From Xanthobacteraceae bacterium (lineage in GTDB: Bacteria > Pseudomonadota > Alphaproteobacteria > Rhizobiales > Xanthobacteraceae), in contig JALHRD010000014.1 of NCBI GenBank assembly GCA_022841625.1, positions 62,001-126,000 on the forward strand: a stretch of 64,000 nucleotides of DNA, in the 5' to 3' direction. The translations under genes and the position numbers were made by a program. Position 1 is the first letter of the stretch; each line of letters begins with the position of its first letter. The notes under the pieces were generated by a model, which saw nothing but the letters and a program-made list of their open reading frames with translations, did not search any database and had not been told where the DNA came from. Positions 16,392 through 24,990 of this stretch are shown here, one piece after another.

Positions 16392-17188
16392 CCCGCCGCC
16401 CGCGCCCGAAATCCCAATCGCGCCGAAACCTGATCGGCGCTCGCGATGACATGCGGGACGATGCCGGCCACCACCTTCTTGGACAGCCGCGTTACCGGTC
16501 CGGCAAGACCGAGTGCCGCCACCACGACGCCGGTGTCGTCCCGGATTGGCGCGGCGACACAGACCATGCCGATTTCGCTCTCTTCGTCCTCGATCGCGCA
16601 ACCGCGCTGGCGCACCGCGGCCAGCACCTTGAGAAACCGGTCGGGCTCGGTCACGGTCTTGGGCGTATGCGCACGAAGACCGCTGGCAATCACGTGATCG
16701 ATCCTCTCCGATGATTGGAAGGCGAGAATTGCCTGCCCCTCGGCGGTGCTGTGCGCCGGCTTGCGCACGCCAAGATCGGAGCGGGAGCGGATCGCATGCG
16801 TGCTTTCCAGATTGTAGACATACATGACCTCCGCGCCGTCCAGAATCGCAAGATGCACGCTCTCATTGATGGTCTCGCGCAGCGAATAAAGATACGGTCG
16901 CGCCTCGTTGGAAACTTCCATGCGGCGACGCACCAGTGCGCCCAGCCGAAACAAGCCAATGCCAAGCCGGTACTTGCCGTTGTCGCGATCCTGCTCGAGC
17001 ATGCCCTCGGCCACCAGCGTCACCGCCAGCCGGTGCGCCGTGCTCTTCGCAATGCCAAGCCGTTTGGCCAATGCACTGATGCCGATATCGACCTCGTCCT
17101 CGGAAAACGCCTTGAGCAGCCGCATGGCGGTGCTGACGGACGATAGCCGCTCGCGCCGGCGCGGCTCGGTCTTCGGTTTCCTCGCCAT
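16388..17188 (-). CDS. IclR-family transcriptional regulator
   Basis: 266 residues: N-terminal winged helix-turn-helix at about 18-80 (ALAKRLGIAKSTAHRLAVTL) and C-terminal GAF-like effector domain at about 95-255 (ESVHLAILDGAEVMYV, GLRAHTPKTVTEP, CAIEDEESEIGMVCVAAPI). It lies between the two halves of the Rieske oxygenase locus and is divergent from the FAD reductase gene. Palindromes of IclR type are at 17259-17275 (own promoter) and 14428-14454. It most likely controls this pathway in response to the substrate or an intermediate; whether it represses or activates cannot be told. Confidence 0.93.
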   Translation of the reverse strand: MARKPKTEPRRRERLSSVSTAMRLLKAFSEDEVDIGISALAKRLGIAKSTAHRLAVTLVAEGMLEQDRDNGKYRLGIGLFRLGALVRRRMEVSNEARPYLYSLRETINESVHLAILDGAEVMYVYNLESTHAIRSRSDLGVRKPAHSTAEGQAILAFQSSERIDHVIASGLRAHTPKTVTEPDRFLKVLAAVRQRGCAIEDEESEIGMVCVAAPIRDDTGVVVAALGLAGPVTRLSKKVVAGIVPHVIASADQVSARLGFRARAAG

Positions 17189-17258
17189 GACCCGGCCTCA
17201 TCACGGTCGAGCGCTGCGCCCTGCTGGAATTTCGGCGCGCGGCGCGCTAAAAAGGCGC

Positions 17259-17275
17259 GTTCCGCGATGCGGACC
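17259..17275. promoter_or_regulatory. putative second IclR-family operator
   Basis: GTTCCG (17259-17264), CGATG, CGGACC (17270-17275): the same arm and 5-nt spacer layout as the site at 14438-14454 with one mismatch in the right arm. An extra half-site GTTCC follows at 17279-17283. It lies between the divergent IclR gene (start 17188) and the FAD reductase gene (start 17342), fitting autoregulation and joint control. Confidence 0.55.
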
Positions 17276-17341
17276 GTCGTTCCAAATCTAGGCGCGGGCG
17301 CGCCGTCGTGTCAATCTTACGACCGATTTCGGGGAGTGGTT

Positions 17342-18562
17342 ATGAGCCGCAGAATTGTCATTGTCGGCGGTGGGCCTGCTGGCGTCGGCGCGGCGCTGGC
17401 GGCGCGCCAACAAGACGCCGCGGCCGCGATCCTGCTGATCAATGATGAACCTGGCGAGCCCTATGAAAAGCCTCCGCTTTCAAAGGCCGTGCTGACCGGC
17501 AAAGCGATGCCGCAGGATGCGCCCATTGCGGGCCCCAAGGGTATCGCCGGCGCAAACGTCACGCTCAAGACCGCACGCATTGCGCAGATCGATCGCGCCG
17601 GAAAAGTCGCAATTACCGCGGACGCGGAGCGAATTCCCTATGACGCACTCGTGCTCGCAACCGGCGCGCGCAACCGCATTCTCCCGATGTTTCCCGCCGG
17701 CCAGACCGGCATTTATTATGTGCGCACGGCGGATGAAGCACTGGCATTGAAGGCCCATCTTGGCATTGCGAAATCGCTTTTGCTGATCGGCGGCGGTCTC
17801 GTGGGTTTGGAGGTTGCGGCCTCGGCGGCCGAACTGGGCATCAAGGTCACGGTCGTCGAGATCGCGCCGCGCATCCTCGCGCGGGTCTGCGACGAAGAAA
17901 CCGCCGCGCTCATTCATCGGCGTCACCGCGATTTCGGCGTCGACATCCGTACCGGTACGGTTTGCACCGGCTTGCAGGCCCTACCGGGCGGCAAACTCGC
18001 AGTGGTGACCAAGGCCGGCGAAACGCTCACCGCCGATATCATTGTGGTCGGCGCCGGCGCCATGCCCAACGAGGCGCTTGCGCGTGACGCGGGACTTGCG
18101 GTGCAGGATGGCATTCTGGTCGACGACCATGGCCGAACGTCCGATCCAGCCATTTTCGCTGCCGGCGACTGCACCCGCTTTGCCCGTCCCAATGGAGCGG
18201 CGCGGCTGGAAAACTGGCGGCACGCGCAGGAGCATGGCGCAGCGGTCGGGCGCAATACAGCTGGCGGCGACGTCGCCTACAATCCGGCGCCGTCGTTCTG
18301 GTCGGAGCAATATGATCTTTACATCCAGGGCATTGGCTGGCCCATTGCACAGTCGACCGCACGCGTTCGCCGCAAGGTCGGCGACAAGGCGACGGTCCTG
18401 TTTGAACTCGATGGTGCGAGTATCGCCTATGCGGTCGGCATCAATGCGCAACGCGATATCGCGACCACCCGTCGGCTGATCGAGCGCCAAATCGCGGTCG
18501 ATGTGACCGACCTTGCTGATCCCACAAAACCGCTGAATGCCTTGTTGAAGCCAAAGAGTTGA
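17342..18562 (+). CDS. FAD-dependent NAD(P)H-ferredoxin reductase of the oxygenase system
   Basis: 406 residues from ATG 17342 with GGGGAG upstream; the open frame before it is not conserved. N-terminal FAD motif IVIVGGGPAG (residues 4-13), EPYEKPPLSK, ATGARNR, a second dinucleotide motif LLIGGGLVGLEVA at about 147-159 for NAD(P)H, and FAAGDC near 275. This is the rubredoxin/ferredoxin reductase type found with three-component dioxygenases. It should pass electrons from NADH to the Rieske ferredoxin at 14068. The next gene starts 11 bp downstream, so both are in one transcript. Regulated by the adjacent IclR gene by inference from the palindrome at 17259. Confidence 0.92.
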   Translation: MSRRIVIVGGGPAGVGAALAARQQDAAAAILLINDEPGEPYEKPPLSKAVLTGKAMPQDAPIAGPKGIAGANVTLKTARIAQIDRAGKVAITADAERIPYDALVLATGARNRILPMFPAGQTGIYYVRTADEALALKAHLGIAKSLLLIGGGLVGLEVAASAAELGIKVTVVEIAPRILARVCDEETAALIHRRHRDFGVDIRTGTVCTGLQALPGGKLAVVTKAGETLTADIIVVGAGAMPNEALARDAGLAVQDGILVDDHGRTSDPAIFAAGDCTRFARPNGAARLENWRHAQEHGAAVGRNTAGGDVAYNPAPSFWSEQYDLYIQGIGWPIAQSTARVRRKVGDKATVLFELDGASIAYAVGINAQRDIATTRRLIERQIAVDVTDLADPTKPLNALLKPKS

Positions 18563-18573
18563 GAGGACCTGTC

Positions 18574-19425
18574 ATGACAACCGGAACCAAAGAGCGCGTC
18601 GGCATTGTCGGGGCCGGGCGCATGGGCTTCTCGATGCTCAAGCATCTGGTCAAGAAAGGCTACAGCGTCACCGCCTGCGATCTCAGCGTAGATGCGCTCA
18701 AGCGCGCGGTCGAGGCCGGCGCCAAGACCGCGGCATCGCCATCGGAACTCGCCAAGCAATGCGACTTCGTGATCCTCGGCGTTGGCTATACCGACGAGGT
18801 CAATGCCGTCGTCTATGGCAAAGACGGCCTGCTCGAAAATCTCGCGAAGGGATCGATCATCGCAGTATCATCGACGACCTCACCTTATGTGGTGCAGGAG
18901 ATTGAAGCTGCCGCGAAGCCCAAAGGCATCGGCGTGCTCGACGCGCCGATCTGTCGCGGTCGGTTTGCCGCCGACGAAGGCACGCTGCTGGCGCTGGTCG
19001 GCGGCGAGCCGGCCGTGGTCGAACGCGGCCGCACGGTCTATTCCACCTTCTGCTCGGACTATGCCGTGCTGGGCAATGCCGGCCACGGCCAGGTCGGCAA
19101 GACTATGAATAACCTACTCTTGTGGGTGAACGCGGTTGGGTTGATCGAAGCCGGCCGCCTGGCCGAAACCACCGGCATCGACCTCGTCAAGCTGCGCGAC
19201 GCATTGATGATGAGTTCCGGTGCCTCCGACGCGCTCAAGGAATGGGACATGATCTCGTTCACTTGGGCGCTCAAAGATATGCAGGTGGTGGCCGAAATGA
19301 CCGACAAAGCCGGGCTCGCGCTGCCGATCACCGGCGCGATCAAGGAACTGGTGAAAGAAGCGCGCCGCGTCAAGGCAAGCAATCCACCGAACTGGACCGG
19401 CAAAGGGCCGACCAAATACAGCTGA
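18574..19425 (+). CDS. NAD(P)-dependent beta-hydroxyacid dehydrogenase (3-hydroxyisobutyrate dehydrogenase family)
   Basis: 283 residues from ATG 18574 (GAGAGGA upstream). N-terminal Rossmann fold with VGIVGAGRMGFSMLKHL (residues 9-25), substrate-binding segment DAPICRG near 123-129 (DAPVSGG in classical members), and catalytic Lys176 in GHGQVGKTMNN. Family members oxidise beta-hydroxycarboxylates such as 3-hydroxyisobutyrate or tartronate semialdehyde; distant members act on cis-diols or hydroxylated ring acids. The position just after the reductase suggests that it oxidises a product or intermediate of the oxygenase pathway. Exact substrate unknown. Confidence 0.88.
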   Translation: MTTGTKERVGIVGAGRMGFSMLKHLVKKGYSVTACDLSVDALKRAVEAGAKTAASPSELAKQCDFVILGVGYTDEVNAVVYGKDGLLENLAKGSIIAVSSTTSPYVVQEIEAAAKPKGIGVLDAPICRGRFAADEGTLLALVGGEPAVVERGRTVYSTFCSDYAVLGNAGHGQVGKTMNNLLLWVNAVGLIEAGRLAETTGIDLVKLRDALMMSSGASDALKEWDMISFTWALKDMQVVAEMTDKAGLALPITGAIKELVKEARRVKASNPPNWTGKGPTKYS

Positions 19426-19450
19426 GTGGGATCGTTGTTTCCGGTCAACG

Positions 19451-20917
19451 CTATCGGGACCGCCGCTGGCTCGGCAGCATCGAGGCCGGCTTGAGCTCCT
19501 CGTCGATCTTTTCAAGGAGGGCTGTGGTGTCGATGCATTGGTCAAATCCCTCGCCGCCTTCGGGCCTGCGATACTTGCGGGCCTCCACGGCAAATTCCCT
19601 TGCGCGGTTCAAAGGCGCAATACGGTCACGCCCGGTTAACGCAAGTGCGTGCACGTAAAAATCATTTGCGAGCAAATGATAGATCCACGCCATTCGTTGC
19701 GCGCAATAGCCTTTGGCGCGGCTGTAGCAGGCCTCCGAGCCCGGATCACCGCCGGTTTCCACAGCCGGTAGCGTGATCGCGACTTCCCGATAGTAGTAGA
19801 AGTCCTGCTGGTAGGCTTCGAGATTTTCCGGCTTTCCGGCCGGCCAACCCTTGAAGCAGCTCTTGGCCGTGAAGAGAGCGCTGTTGCGAATACGCTTGAT
19901 CTCGCCCGCAAAGTACCAGGCGTGCCCGTTCTGCGGGTCGAGTGCCTTCAACACCTCAATAAGTTTTTCGGCTTGCCTAAAATCTCCATTTCCGAATTCC
20001 GCAACACTATCCCGGACCCGCCAAAATTCCCCACGCAAGCGCTTGACGACCTGAAGTGTCCCATCGACCGGATGAACCGCCAAATATGGGCTCGCAAGTG
20101 TACCGGATAAAAACAACAGGACGAATGCGAGCACCCCAGCCCCCGCGCTAAACGCGATCGGATACTTTTGGCAAACGCCAAAAGGGATTTGGCGCTTAGC
20201 CACAGCGTTTCCACTGGCAAGCCCACACGCCGTCGCAAAGCCCAGACTGGCTGCGGTCAGACCTAGAAGGGAGAACCCGACGGATATTCCCGGCCCAAGC
20301 GATACAGCGGCGAGCAGAACGCCCAATGAGAGCAAAGCCAAAGCTGCGCTGTAGACCGCCGCCCTGCCGGCCCACTTCGGGAAATTGACAACGAATTTTC
20401 CGCGACTCGCAAGAATCGCATCCATCGACACGATCAAGTTAGCGACGTGGTGATCGAAGTCTTTACCCGTTTTGATTTCCGCAGCACTTCGAGATTCAAA
20501 TCCCTTTAAAGTGTCGGGGAAGTCGTTTCTCTTGGGCATTGCTGCATCTTCAACCAGAACAGGAATGACCGCTGCACCCGATTCCAGGGCGGCCGCCACT
20601 TCAATCCGAACCGGATCGTTGTCCTGCTGAATTCTGAGTGTGCCGCCGCTCCCCGTCCCAAGCCATCGCGACCCAATGACGACAAGCACAATGTCACAAC
20701 GGGACAGCTCCAGCTTGACCTTGTCGTAGAAATCCACCCCAAGCGGAATGTCGTCAATGTCCCGAAAAACGGAGTCTCTCGTGTAACGGGCGACCAGACG
20801 GTCGTAGATATGGCCAACGATCGCCGCAGTGTCGGATCGACGATATGAAATAAAGATTCGTGGCTGGCCTCCGCGTAGCGGAGCCTGCCCGAACGACCGC
20901 ACGTTCACCGTGGACAT
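19451..20917 (-). CDS. TIR-domain protein with transmembrane region and C-terminal helical domain
   Basis: 488 residues from ATG 20917 (a TTG at 20977 extends the frame). Bacterial TIR domain at about residues 19-150: RIFISYRRSDTAA, VFRDIDDIPLGVDFYD, CDIVLVVIGSRWLG, VRIEVAAALESGAAVIPVLV. Then about three hydrophobic segments between residues 183 and 268, and a C-terminal 200-residue soluble region with TPR-like helices and several Cys. TIR domains may cleave NAD or build signals in defence, or serve as adaptors; the RIEV glutamate lies where related TIRs have an acidic residue, but NADase activity is unproven. The base composition is visibly less GC-rich than neighbouring genes, suggesting acquisition. 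No partner effector gene is adjacent. Confidence 0.88.
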   Translation of the reverse strand: MSTVNVRSFGQAPLRGGQPRIFISYRRSDTAAIVGHIYDRLVARYTRDSVFRDIDDIPLGVDFYDKVKLELSRCDIVLVVIGSRWLGTGSGGTLRIQQDNDPVRIEVAAALESGAAVIPVLVEDAAMPKRNDFPDTLKGFESRSAAEIKTGKDFDHHVANLIVSMDAILASRGKFVVNFPKWAGRAAVYSAALALLSLGVLLAAVSLGPGISVGFSLLGLTAASLGFATACGLASGNAVAKRQIPFGVCQKYPIAFSAGAGVLAFVLLFLSGTLASPYLAVHPVDGTLQVVKRLRGEFWRVRDSVAEFGNGDFRQAEKLIEVLKALDPQNGHAWYFAGEIKRIRNSALFTAKSCFKGWPAGKPENLEAYQQDFYYYREVAITLPAVETGGDPGSEACYSRAKGYCAQRMAWIYHLLANDFYVHALALTGRDRIAPLNRAREFAVEARKYRRPEGGEGFDQCIDTTALLEKIDEELKPASMLPSQRRSR

Positions 20918-21054
20918 TTCCAACCTATCCAGATGACCAGCCTTGCAAAGAAGGTATTCTTTGTACCTCAGCGACAACTCGAATTATAGGCATGGTGAAC
21001 GATGGCGCGACAAAGCAGTCGTGATCTTGGACAACCTCGGTGCGGGCTTAAAAC

Positions 21055-21807
21055 TCAAACGCCGGTCTGGTCCATCGCCATGGTACCGCCGTCGACGAAC
21101 AGATTCTCGCCGATGATGAACGAAGAGTCCTCGGACACCAGAAACATGATCGCCTTGGCCGCTTCAATTGGCTGACCGGCACGCCCAAGCATATTGTCAA
21201 CGCGACGGGTCGGATCGAAGTCGTCCTTGCCGACCGGCGAGCCTATCTTGTTAGGCACGATGGCGTTAACGCGGATCTTGTGGGGCGCGAGCTGCACCGC
21301 AAGCGCGCGCGTGAAATTGGCCACCGCCGCCTTGGCCGCCGAATAGGCAATCGCGCGCGGGCGACCCTGCCAGCCGGAGGTCGAACCGACGTTGACGATC
21401 TTGCCGCCGCCGCCTTGCGCAACCATCTGCTGCGCAACGTATTTCGAGGTCAAAAACTGGCTCTTGAGACTGACATTCATCACCCGATCCCAGTCTTCTT
21501 CGGTGCATTCGAAGATATTTTTGTTGTCGGAGATCGCGACATTGTTCACCAGGATGTCGACGCGACCGAACCGGACGACCACCGCCTTGACCATGGCCGC
21601 GACGTCAGCGCCCTTCGACACATCGGTCAGGTACAGCTCGGCGTCACCGCTGGCCGCTTTTATCGCCTCGACGGTGCGCTGGCCGCGCGGGCGGTCGAGA
21701 TCGACCACCGCGATTGCGGCGCCTTCCGCGGCGAACAGCCTTGCAACCTCCTCGCCGATATTGCGCCCGGCTCCGGTAACGATCGCGACCTGACCCTTGA
21801 GTTTCAT
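21055..21807 (-). CDS. SDR-family oxidoreductase
   Basis: 250 residues from ATG 21807, where the family's N-terminus KLKGQVAIVTGAGRNIGEE begins; the frame continues upstream to 21849 without conservation. Cofactor motif TGAGRNIG (residues 11-18), NNVA at about 89-92, catalytic Ser in VGSTSGW and YSAAK (Tyr-x3-Lys), and a C-terminal SSFIIGENLFVDGG. It resembles 3-oxoacyl-ACP reductase/glucose dehydrogenase-type classical SDRs that reduce or oxidise alcohol groups. Substrate unknown. It stands alone between the TIR gene and divergent proA. Confidence 0.87.
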   Translation of the reverse strand: MKLKGQVAIVTGAGRNIGEEVARLFAAEGAAIAVVDLDRPRGQRTVEAIKAASGDAELYLTDVSKGADVAAMVKAVVVRFGRVDILVNNVAISDNKNIFECTEEDWDRVMNVSLKSQFLTSKYVAQQMVAQGGGGKIVNVGSTSGWQGRPRAIAYSAAKAAVANFTRALAVQLAPHKIRVNAIVPNKIGSPVGKDDFDPTRRVDNMLGRAGQPIEAAKAIMFLVSEDSSFIIGENLFVDGGTMAMDQTGV

Positions 21808-21944
21808 TGCACGCCCATCCTTAACGACACTGGTAAAACTTCTTAGCAAGTGTGCTTACATGGCGTGTCGGCTCCCGGCAAGAACGCGGGGTCCACTCGC
21901 ACCGGCCGGCCGGACATGGTACGAAGTCGCGCAGGATCCGAACA

Positions 21945-23231
21945 ATGACCGCGCCGCTCAAGACCCTGGAAGCCGACACCACCGCTGCGATGCCCGCAAT
22001 CGGGCAACGGGCGCGCCAAGCCGCTCGCGTGCTGGCGCTGGCGACGACCGCGCAGAAGGATAAGGCGCTGACCGCCATCGCCGCCCATATCCGTCGTCAG
22101 GCGGCGGCGATCCTGGCCGCCAATGCCGAGGACATAGCCGAAGCCAAGCGCGGCGGCGCCAATGCCGCATTCCTCGACCGCCTCGCGCTCGATGACAAGC
22201 GCATCGCCGCTATGGCCGCGGGCGTCGACATTATCCACGATCTTGCCGATCCGATCGGCCGGGTAACCGAAAGCTGGACGCGGCCAAACGGCATGCTGAT
22301 TGAACGCGTGCGCGTTCCGCTAGGCGTCGTTGGGATCATTTATGAGAGCCGCCCCAATGTAACGGTGGATGCGGCGGCGCTCTGTCTCAAGGCCGGCAAC
22401 GCCGCGATCCTGCGCGGCGGCTCCGAAAGCCAGCGCTCCAACCAGGCCATCCACGCGGCGATCGCGGCTGGGCTTTCCGAGGCCGGCTTACCGGCCGATG
22501 CCATTCAACTGGTGCCGACCCGCGACCGCGCCGCGGTCGGCATGATGCTGGCCGGGCTCGATGGCGCGATCGATGTCATTGTGCCGCGCGGCGGCAAGAG
22601 CCTGGTCGCCCGCGTGCAGCAAGAAGCACGGGTGCCGGTATTCGCGCATCTCGAAGGCATTTGCCACGTCTATATCGACAAGGCGGCAACGCTCGCTATG
22701 GCCAAGTCAATTGTGCTGAACGCAAAAATGCGCCGCACCGGCGTCTGCGGCGCGGCCGAAACTTTGCTGGTCGATCGCGCGGTGGCGGCGACCCATCTGC
22801 GGCCCCTCGTGTCGATGTTGATCGACGCCGGCTGCGAGGTGCGCGGTGACGACGCTACCCAGAAGGCCGACGCCCGCGTAAAGCCCGCGCACGAGGAGGA
22901 TTGGACAACCGAATATCTGGACGCAATCATCGCGGCGCGCGTGGTGGACGGCGTCGACGAGGCGATTTCCCATATTGAGCGCTATGGCTCCCACCACACG
23001 GATTCTATCGTCACCGAGGACAAGGCGGCCGCGGAAAAATTCCTGCGCGAGGTCGACTCCGCCATTGTGCTGCACAACGCATCCACGCAATTCGCCGACG
23101 GCGGCGAATTCGGTTTCGGCGCCGAGATCGGCATCGCCACCGGGCGATTCCACGCGCGCGGTCCGGTCGGTGTCGAACAACTCACCAGCTTCAACTACCG
23201 CGTCCGCGGCTCGGGGCAGATACGGCCGTGA
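21945..23231 (+). CDS. proA: gamma-glutamyl phosphate reductase (glutamate-5-semialdehyde dehydrogenase)
   Basis: 428 residues from ATG 21945, the usual length; upstream residues in the open frame are not conserved. Second step of proline synthesis: NADPH-dependent reduction of glutamyl 5-phosphate. The ALDH-like fold shows [27 protein letters not shown]-type cofactor residues around 127-150, catalytic Cys in the segment [13 protein letters not shown], and the C-terminal [17 protein letters not shown]. In relatives it follows obgE-proB, but here those genes are missing upstream and an SDR gene lies divergent. nadD follows on the same strand. Confidence 0.96.
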   Translation: MTAPLKTLEADTTAAMPAIGQRARQAARVLALATTAQKDKALTAIAAHIRRQAAAILAANAEDIAEAKRGGANAAFLDRLALDDKRIAAMAAGVDIIHDLADPIGRVTESWTRPNGMLIERVRVPLGVVGIIYESRPNVTVDAAALCLKAGNAAILRGGSESQRSNQAIHAAIAAGLSEAGLPADAIQLVPTRDRAAVGMMLAGLDGAIDVIVPRGGKSLVARVQQEARVPVFAHLEGICHVYIDKAATLAMAKSIVLNAKMRRTGVCGAAETLLVDRAVAATHLRPLVSMLIDAGCEVRGDDATQKADARVKPAHEEDWTTEYLDAIIAARVVDGVDEAISHIERYGSHHTDSIVTEDKAAAEKFLREVDSAIVLHNASTQFADGGEFGFGAEIGIATGRFHARGPVGVEQLTSFNYRVRGSGQIRP

Positions 23232-23307
23232 TTGATCCATTATCGTTCCGGCCATGGCGGAGCCCTGCTTGGAAAGGAACCACCGCCCGCGAACGGTTGC
23301 GCCTCTG

Positions 23308-23919
23308 ATGTCGGCGCTGCCCCCCCACAGCCGCGGCATGAAGATCGGCCTGTTCGGTGGAACATTCGATCCGCCGCACGATGCGCATCGCGCCGCTTGC
23401 CTGATCGCGATGCGCCGGCTCGGCCTCGACCGGGTCTGGTGGCTGGTGACGCCGGGCAACCCGCTTAAGGACACCCGCGGACTTTCGCCAATCGCGGAAC
23501 GCATTGCCGCGGCCCGCGCGCTGGCCAATCACCCACGCATTATTGTGACCGGCCTCGAAGCCGCGATCGGCGCGCGCTACACTTACGACACCCTCAGCCA
23601 CCTCAAAGCGCACTGTCCTGGTGTGGATTTCGTCTGGATCATGGGCGCTGACAATCTGCGCAGCTTCCATCGCTGGGAGAACTGGCGCGGCATCGCCGCC
23701 ATGGTGCCAATCGCTGTGGTCGACCGCCTCGGTCCAAGCCTCTACGCTATCGGCGGAACCGCGGCGCAAGCGCTCGCGCGCCATCGTATCGCTGAAACCA
23801 GGGCGCGGTCGCTAGCCCGCCGCACCCCACCGGCCTGGGTCTATCTTCATGGACTGAAATCGCCGCTATCCTCGACTGCATTGCGCGCAGCCCGACGGCT
23901 GTCACAAAACCACCGTTGA
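23308..23919 (+). CDS. nadD: nicotinate-nucleotide adenylyltransferase
   Basis: 203 residues from ATG 23308, chosen because homologues start about ten residues before the MKIGLFGGTFDPPHDAH motif; ATG 23254 and 23338 are also possible. It joins ATP and nicotinate mononucleotide to make deamido-NAD. Seen: the nucleotidyltransferase motif GGTFDPPHDAH (GxFDPxHxxH type), FVWIMGADNLRSFHRW, and the C-terminal LSSTALR (ISSTxIR motif). It lies between proA and rsfS as in other Hyphomicrobiales. Confidence 0.93.
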   Translation: MSALPPHSRGMKIGLFGGTFDPPHDAHRAACLIAMRRLGLDRVWWLVTPGNPLKDTRGLSPIAERIAAARALANHPRIIVTGLEAAIGARYTYDTLSHLKAHCPGVDFVWIMGADNLRSFHRWENWRGIAAMVPIAVVDRLGPSLYAIGGTAAQALARHRIAETRARSLARRTPPAWVYLHGLKSPLSSTALRAARRLSQNHR

Positions 23920-23994
23920 AAATAGGCAAAATAGCGCCATCTTGAGTGGGCTTGATGGTTGCAACCCATGATCCGGCATGCCTATCTTGAGCCT

Positions 23995-24043
23995 GTGTCG
24001 GGGAGAAAATCGGACTTTCGTCCGAACATGCGTGACCCGACAC
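23995..24043 (+). promoter_or_regulatory. nested inverted repeats in the rsfS 5' leader
   Basis: Outer arms GTGTCGGG (23995-24002) and CCCGACAC (24036-24043) enclose a perfect inner hairpin TCGGAC-TTTC-GTCCGA (24010-24025). The structure ends 11 bases before the GTG start of rsfS and lies 75 bases after the nadD stop. It could attenuate or end transcription from nadD, or mask the rsfS ribosome binding site. No T tract follows. Structure is seen; function is inferred. Confidence 0.4.
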
Positions 24044-24054
24044 GGTGATTTACG

Positions 24055-24489
24055 GTGAAGGAAGCGAAAGGAAAGCGATCCCTGTCCACACCTGCACTCT
24101 CTCGGGCCGGCGCGCGGCGCGCCCCCGAACGGGCTTCCAAGGTGCGCCCTGACGCCGAGGAAACCCTGCGGCTGATCCTCGCTAGCATCGACAGCATGAA
24201 GGCCGAGGACACCCTTACCATCGATCTCGCCGGCAAATCTTCGATCGCCGACTGCATGGTCGTTACCTCTGGACGTTCCAACCGGCAGGTCGGCGCCATC
24301 GCGGATTGCGTGGTCCGGGATCTGAACAAGGCTGGGCTCAAACGTGTCCGCGTCGAGGGCATGCCCCATTGCGACTGGGTGCTGATCGACGCCGGCGACG
24401 TGATCGTCCACGTCTTCCGGCCAGAGGTGCGCGAATTTTACCAGATCGAGAAGATGTGGGCGCAGGGACCGAAGGCGCGGGCGAGTTAG
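24055..24489 (+). CDS. rsfS: ribosome silencing factor RsfS
   Basis: 144 residues from GTG 24055; the first 32 residues are basic and unconserved. The conserved core runs from RPDAEETLRLILASID through SIADCMVVTSGRSNRQVGAI, VEGMPHCDWVLIDAGDVIVHVF and EVREFYQIEKMW. RsfS binds L14 (uL14) on the 50S subunit and blocks 30S joining during starvation. It sits directly before rlmH, another 50S factor, with 18 bp between, as in most bacteria. Confidence 0.95.
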   Translation: MKEAKGKRSLSTPALSRAGARRAPERASKVRPDAEETLRLILASIDSMKAEDTLTIDLAGKSSIADCMVVTSGRSNRQVGAIADCVVRDLNKAGLKRVRVEGMPHCDWVLIDAGDVIVHVFRPEVREFYQIEKMWAQGPKARAS

Positions 24490-24507
24490 CCCTTTTGGGG
24501 CGGCACC

Positions 24508-24990
24508 ATGCGCATTATCATCGCCGCCGTCGGCCGGTTGAAATCCGGGCCCGAAAGTGACCTCGCGGAACGTTATCGCAAACGCGCGTTGCAAGTCGGC
24601 CGCAGCCTCGGATTGACGGGCTTCGACATTGTCGAGATCAGGGAAAGCCGCGCCGACCGTCCTACCCGGCGCATGCTGGAAGAATCCATCGCCATCGCCG
24701 CGGCAATTCCGGAGCGCGCCGTCACCGTGCTGATGGACGGGCACGGCGAGAACATGCCGAGCACAGCATTCGCTGGTCGGCTCCAGGCCTGGCGCGGCGA
24801 GGACAAGCCCGCGGTCGTGTTCGTCATTGGCGGCGCCGACGGCCTCGCCCCCAGCCTCCGGGATCGCTCAAAATTGACGCTAGCGTTCGGCGCCGCGACT
24901 TGGCCGCATCAAATGGTGCGCGTGATGCTGCTGGAACAACTCTACCGCGCCGTGACGATCCTGTCCGGCCACCCGTATCACCGGGCCTGA
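24508..24990 (+). CDS. rlmH: 23S rRNA (pseudouridine-1915-N3)-methyltransferase RlmH
   Basis: 160 residues, full length. SPOUT methyltransferase: LMDGHGENMPSTAFA, FVIGGADGLAPSLRDR (SAM-binding knot loop) and the C-terminal MLLEQLYRAVTILSGHPYHR that closes the active site across the dimer. It methylates pseudouridine 1915 in helix 69 of assembled ribosomes. Its last 13 bases overlap the convergent DUF934 gene. Confidence 0.96.
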   Translation: MRIIIAAVGRLKSGPESDLAERYRKRALQVGRSLGLTGFDIVEIRESRADRPTRRMLEESIAIAAAIPERAVTVLMDGHGENMPSTAFAGRLQAWRGEDKPAVVFVIGGADGLAPSLRDRSKLTLAFGAATWPHQMVRVMLLEQLYRAVTILSGHPYHRA

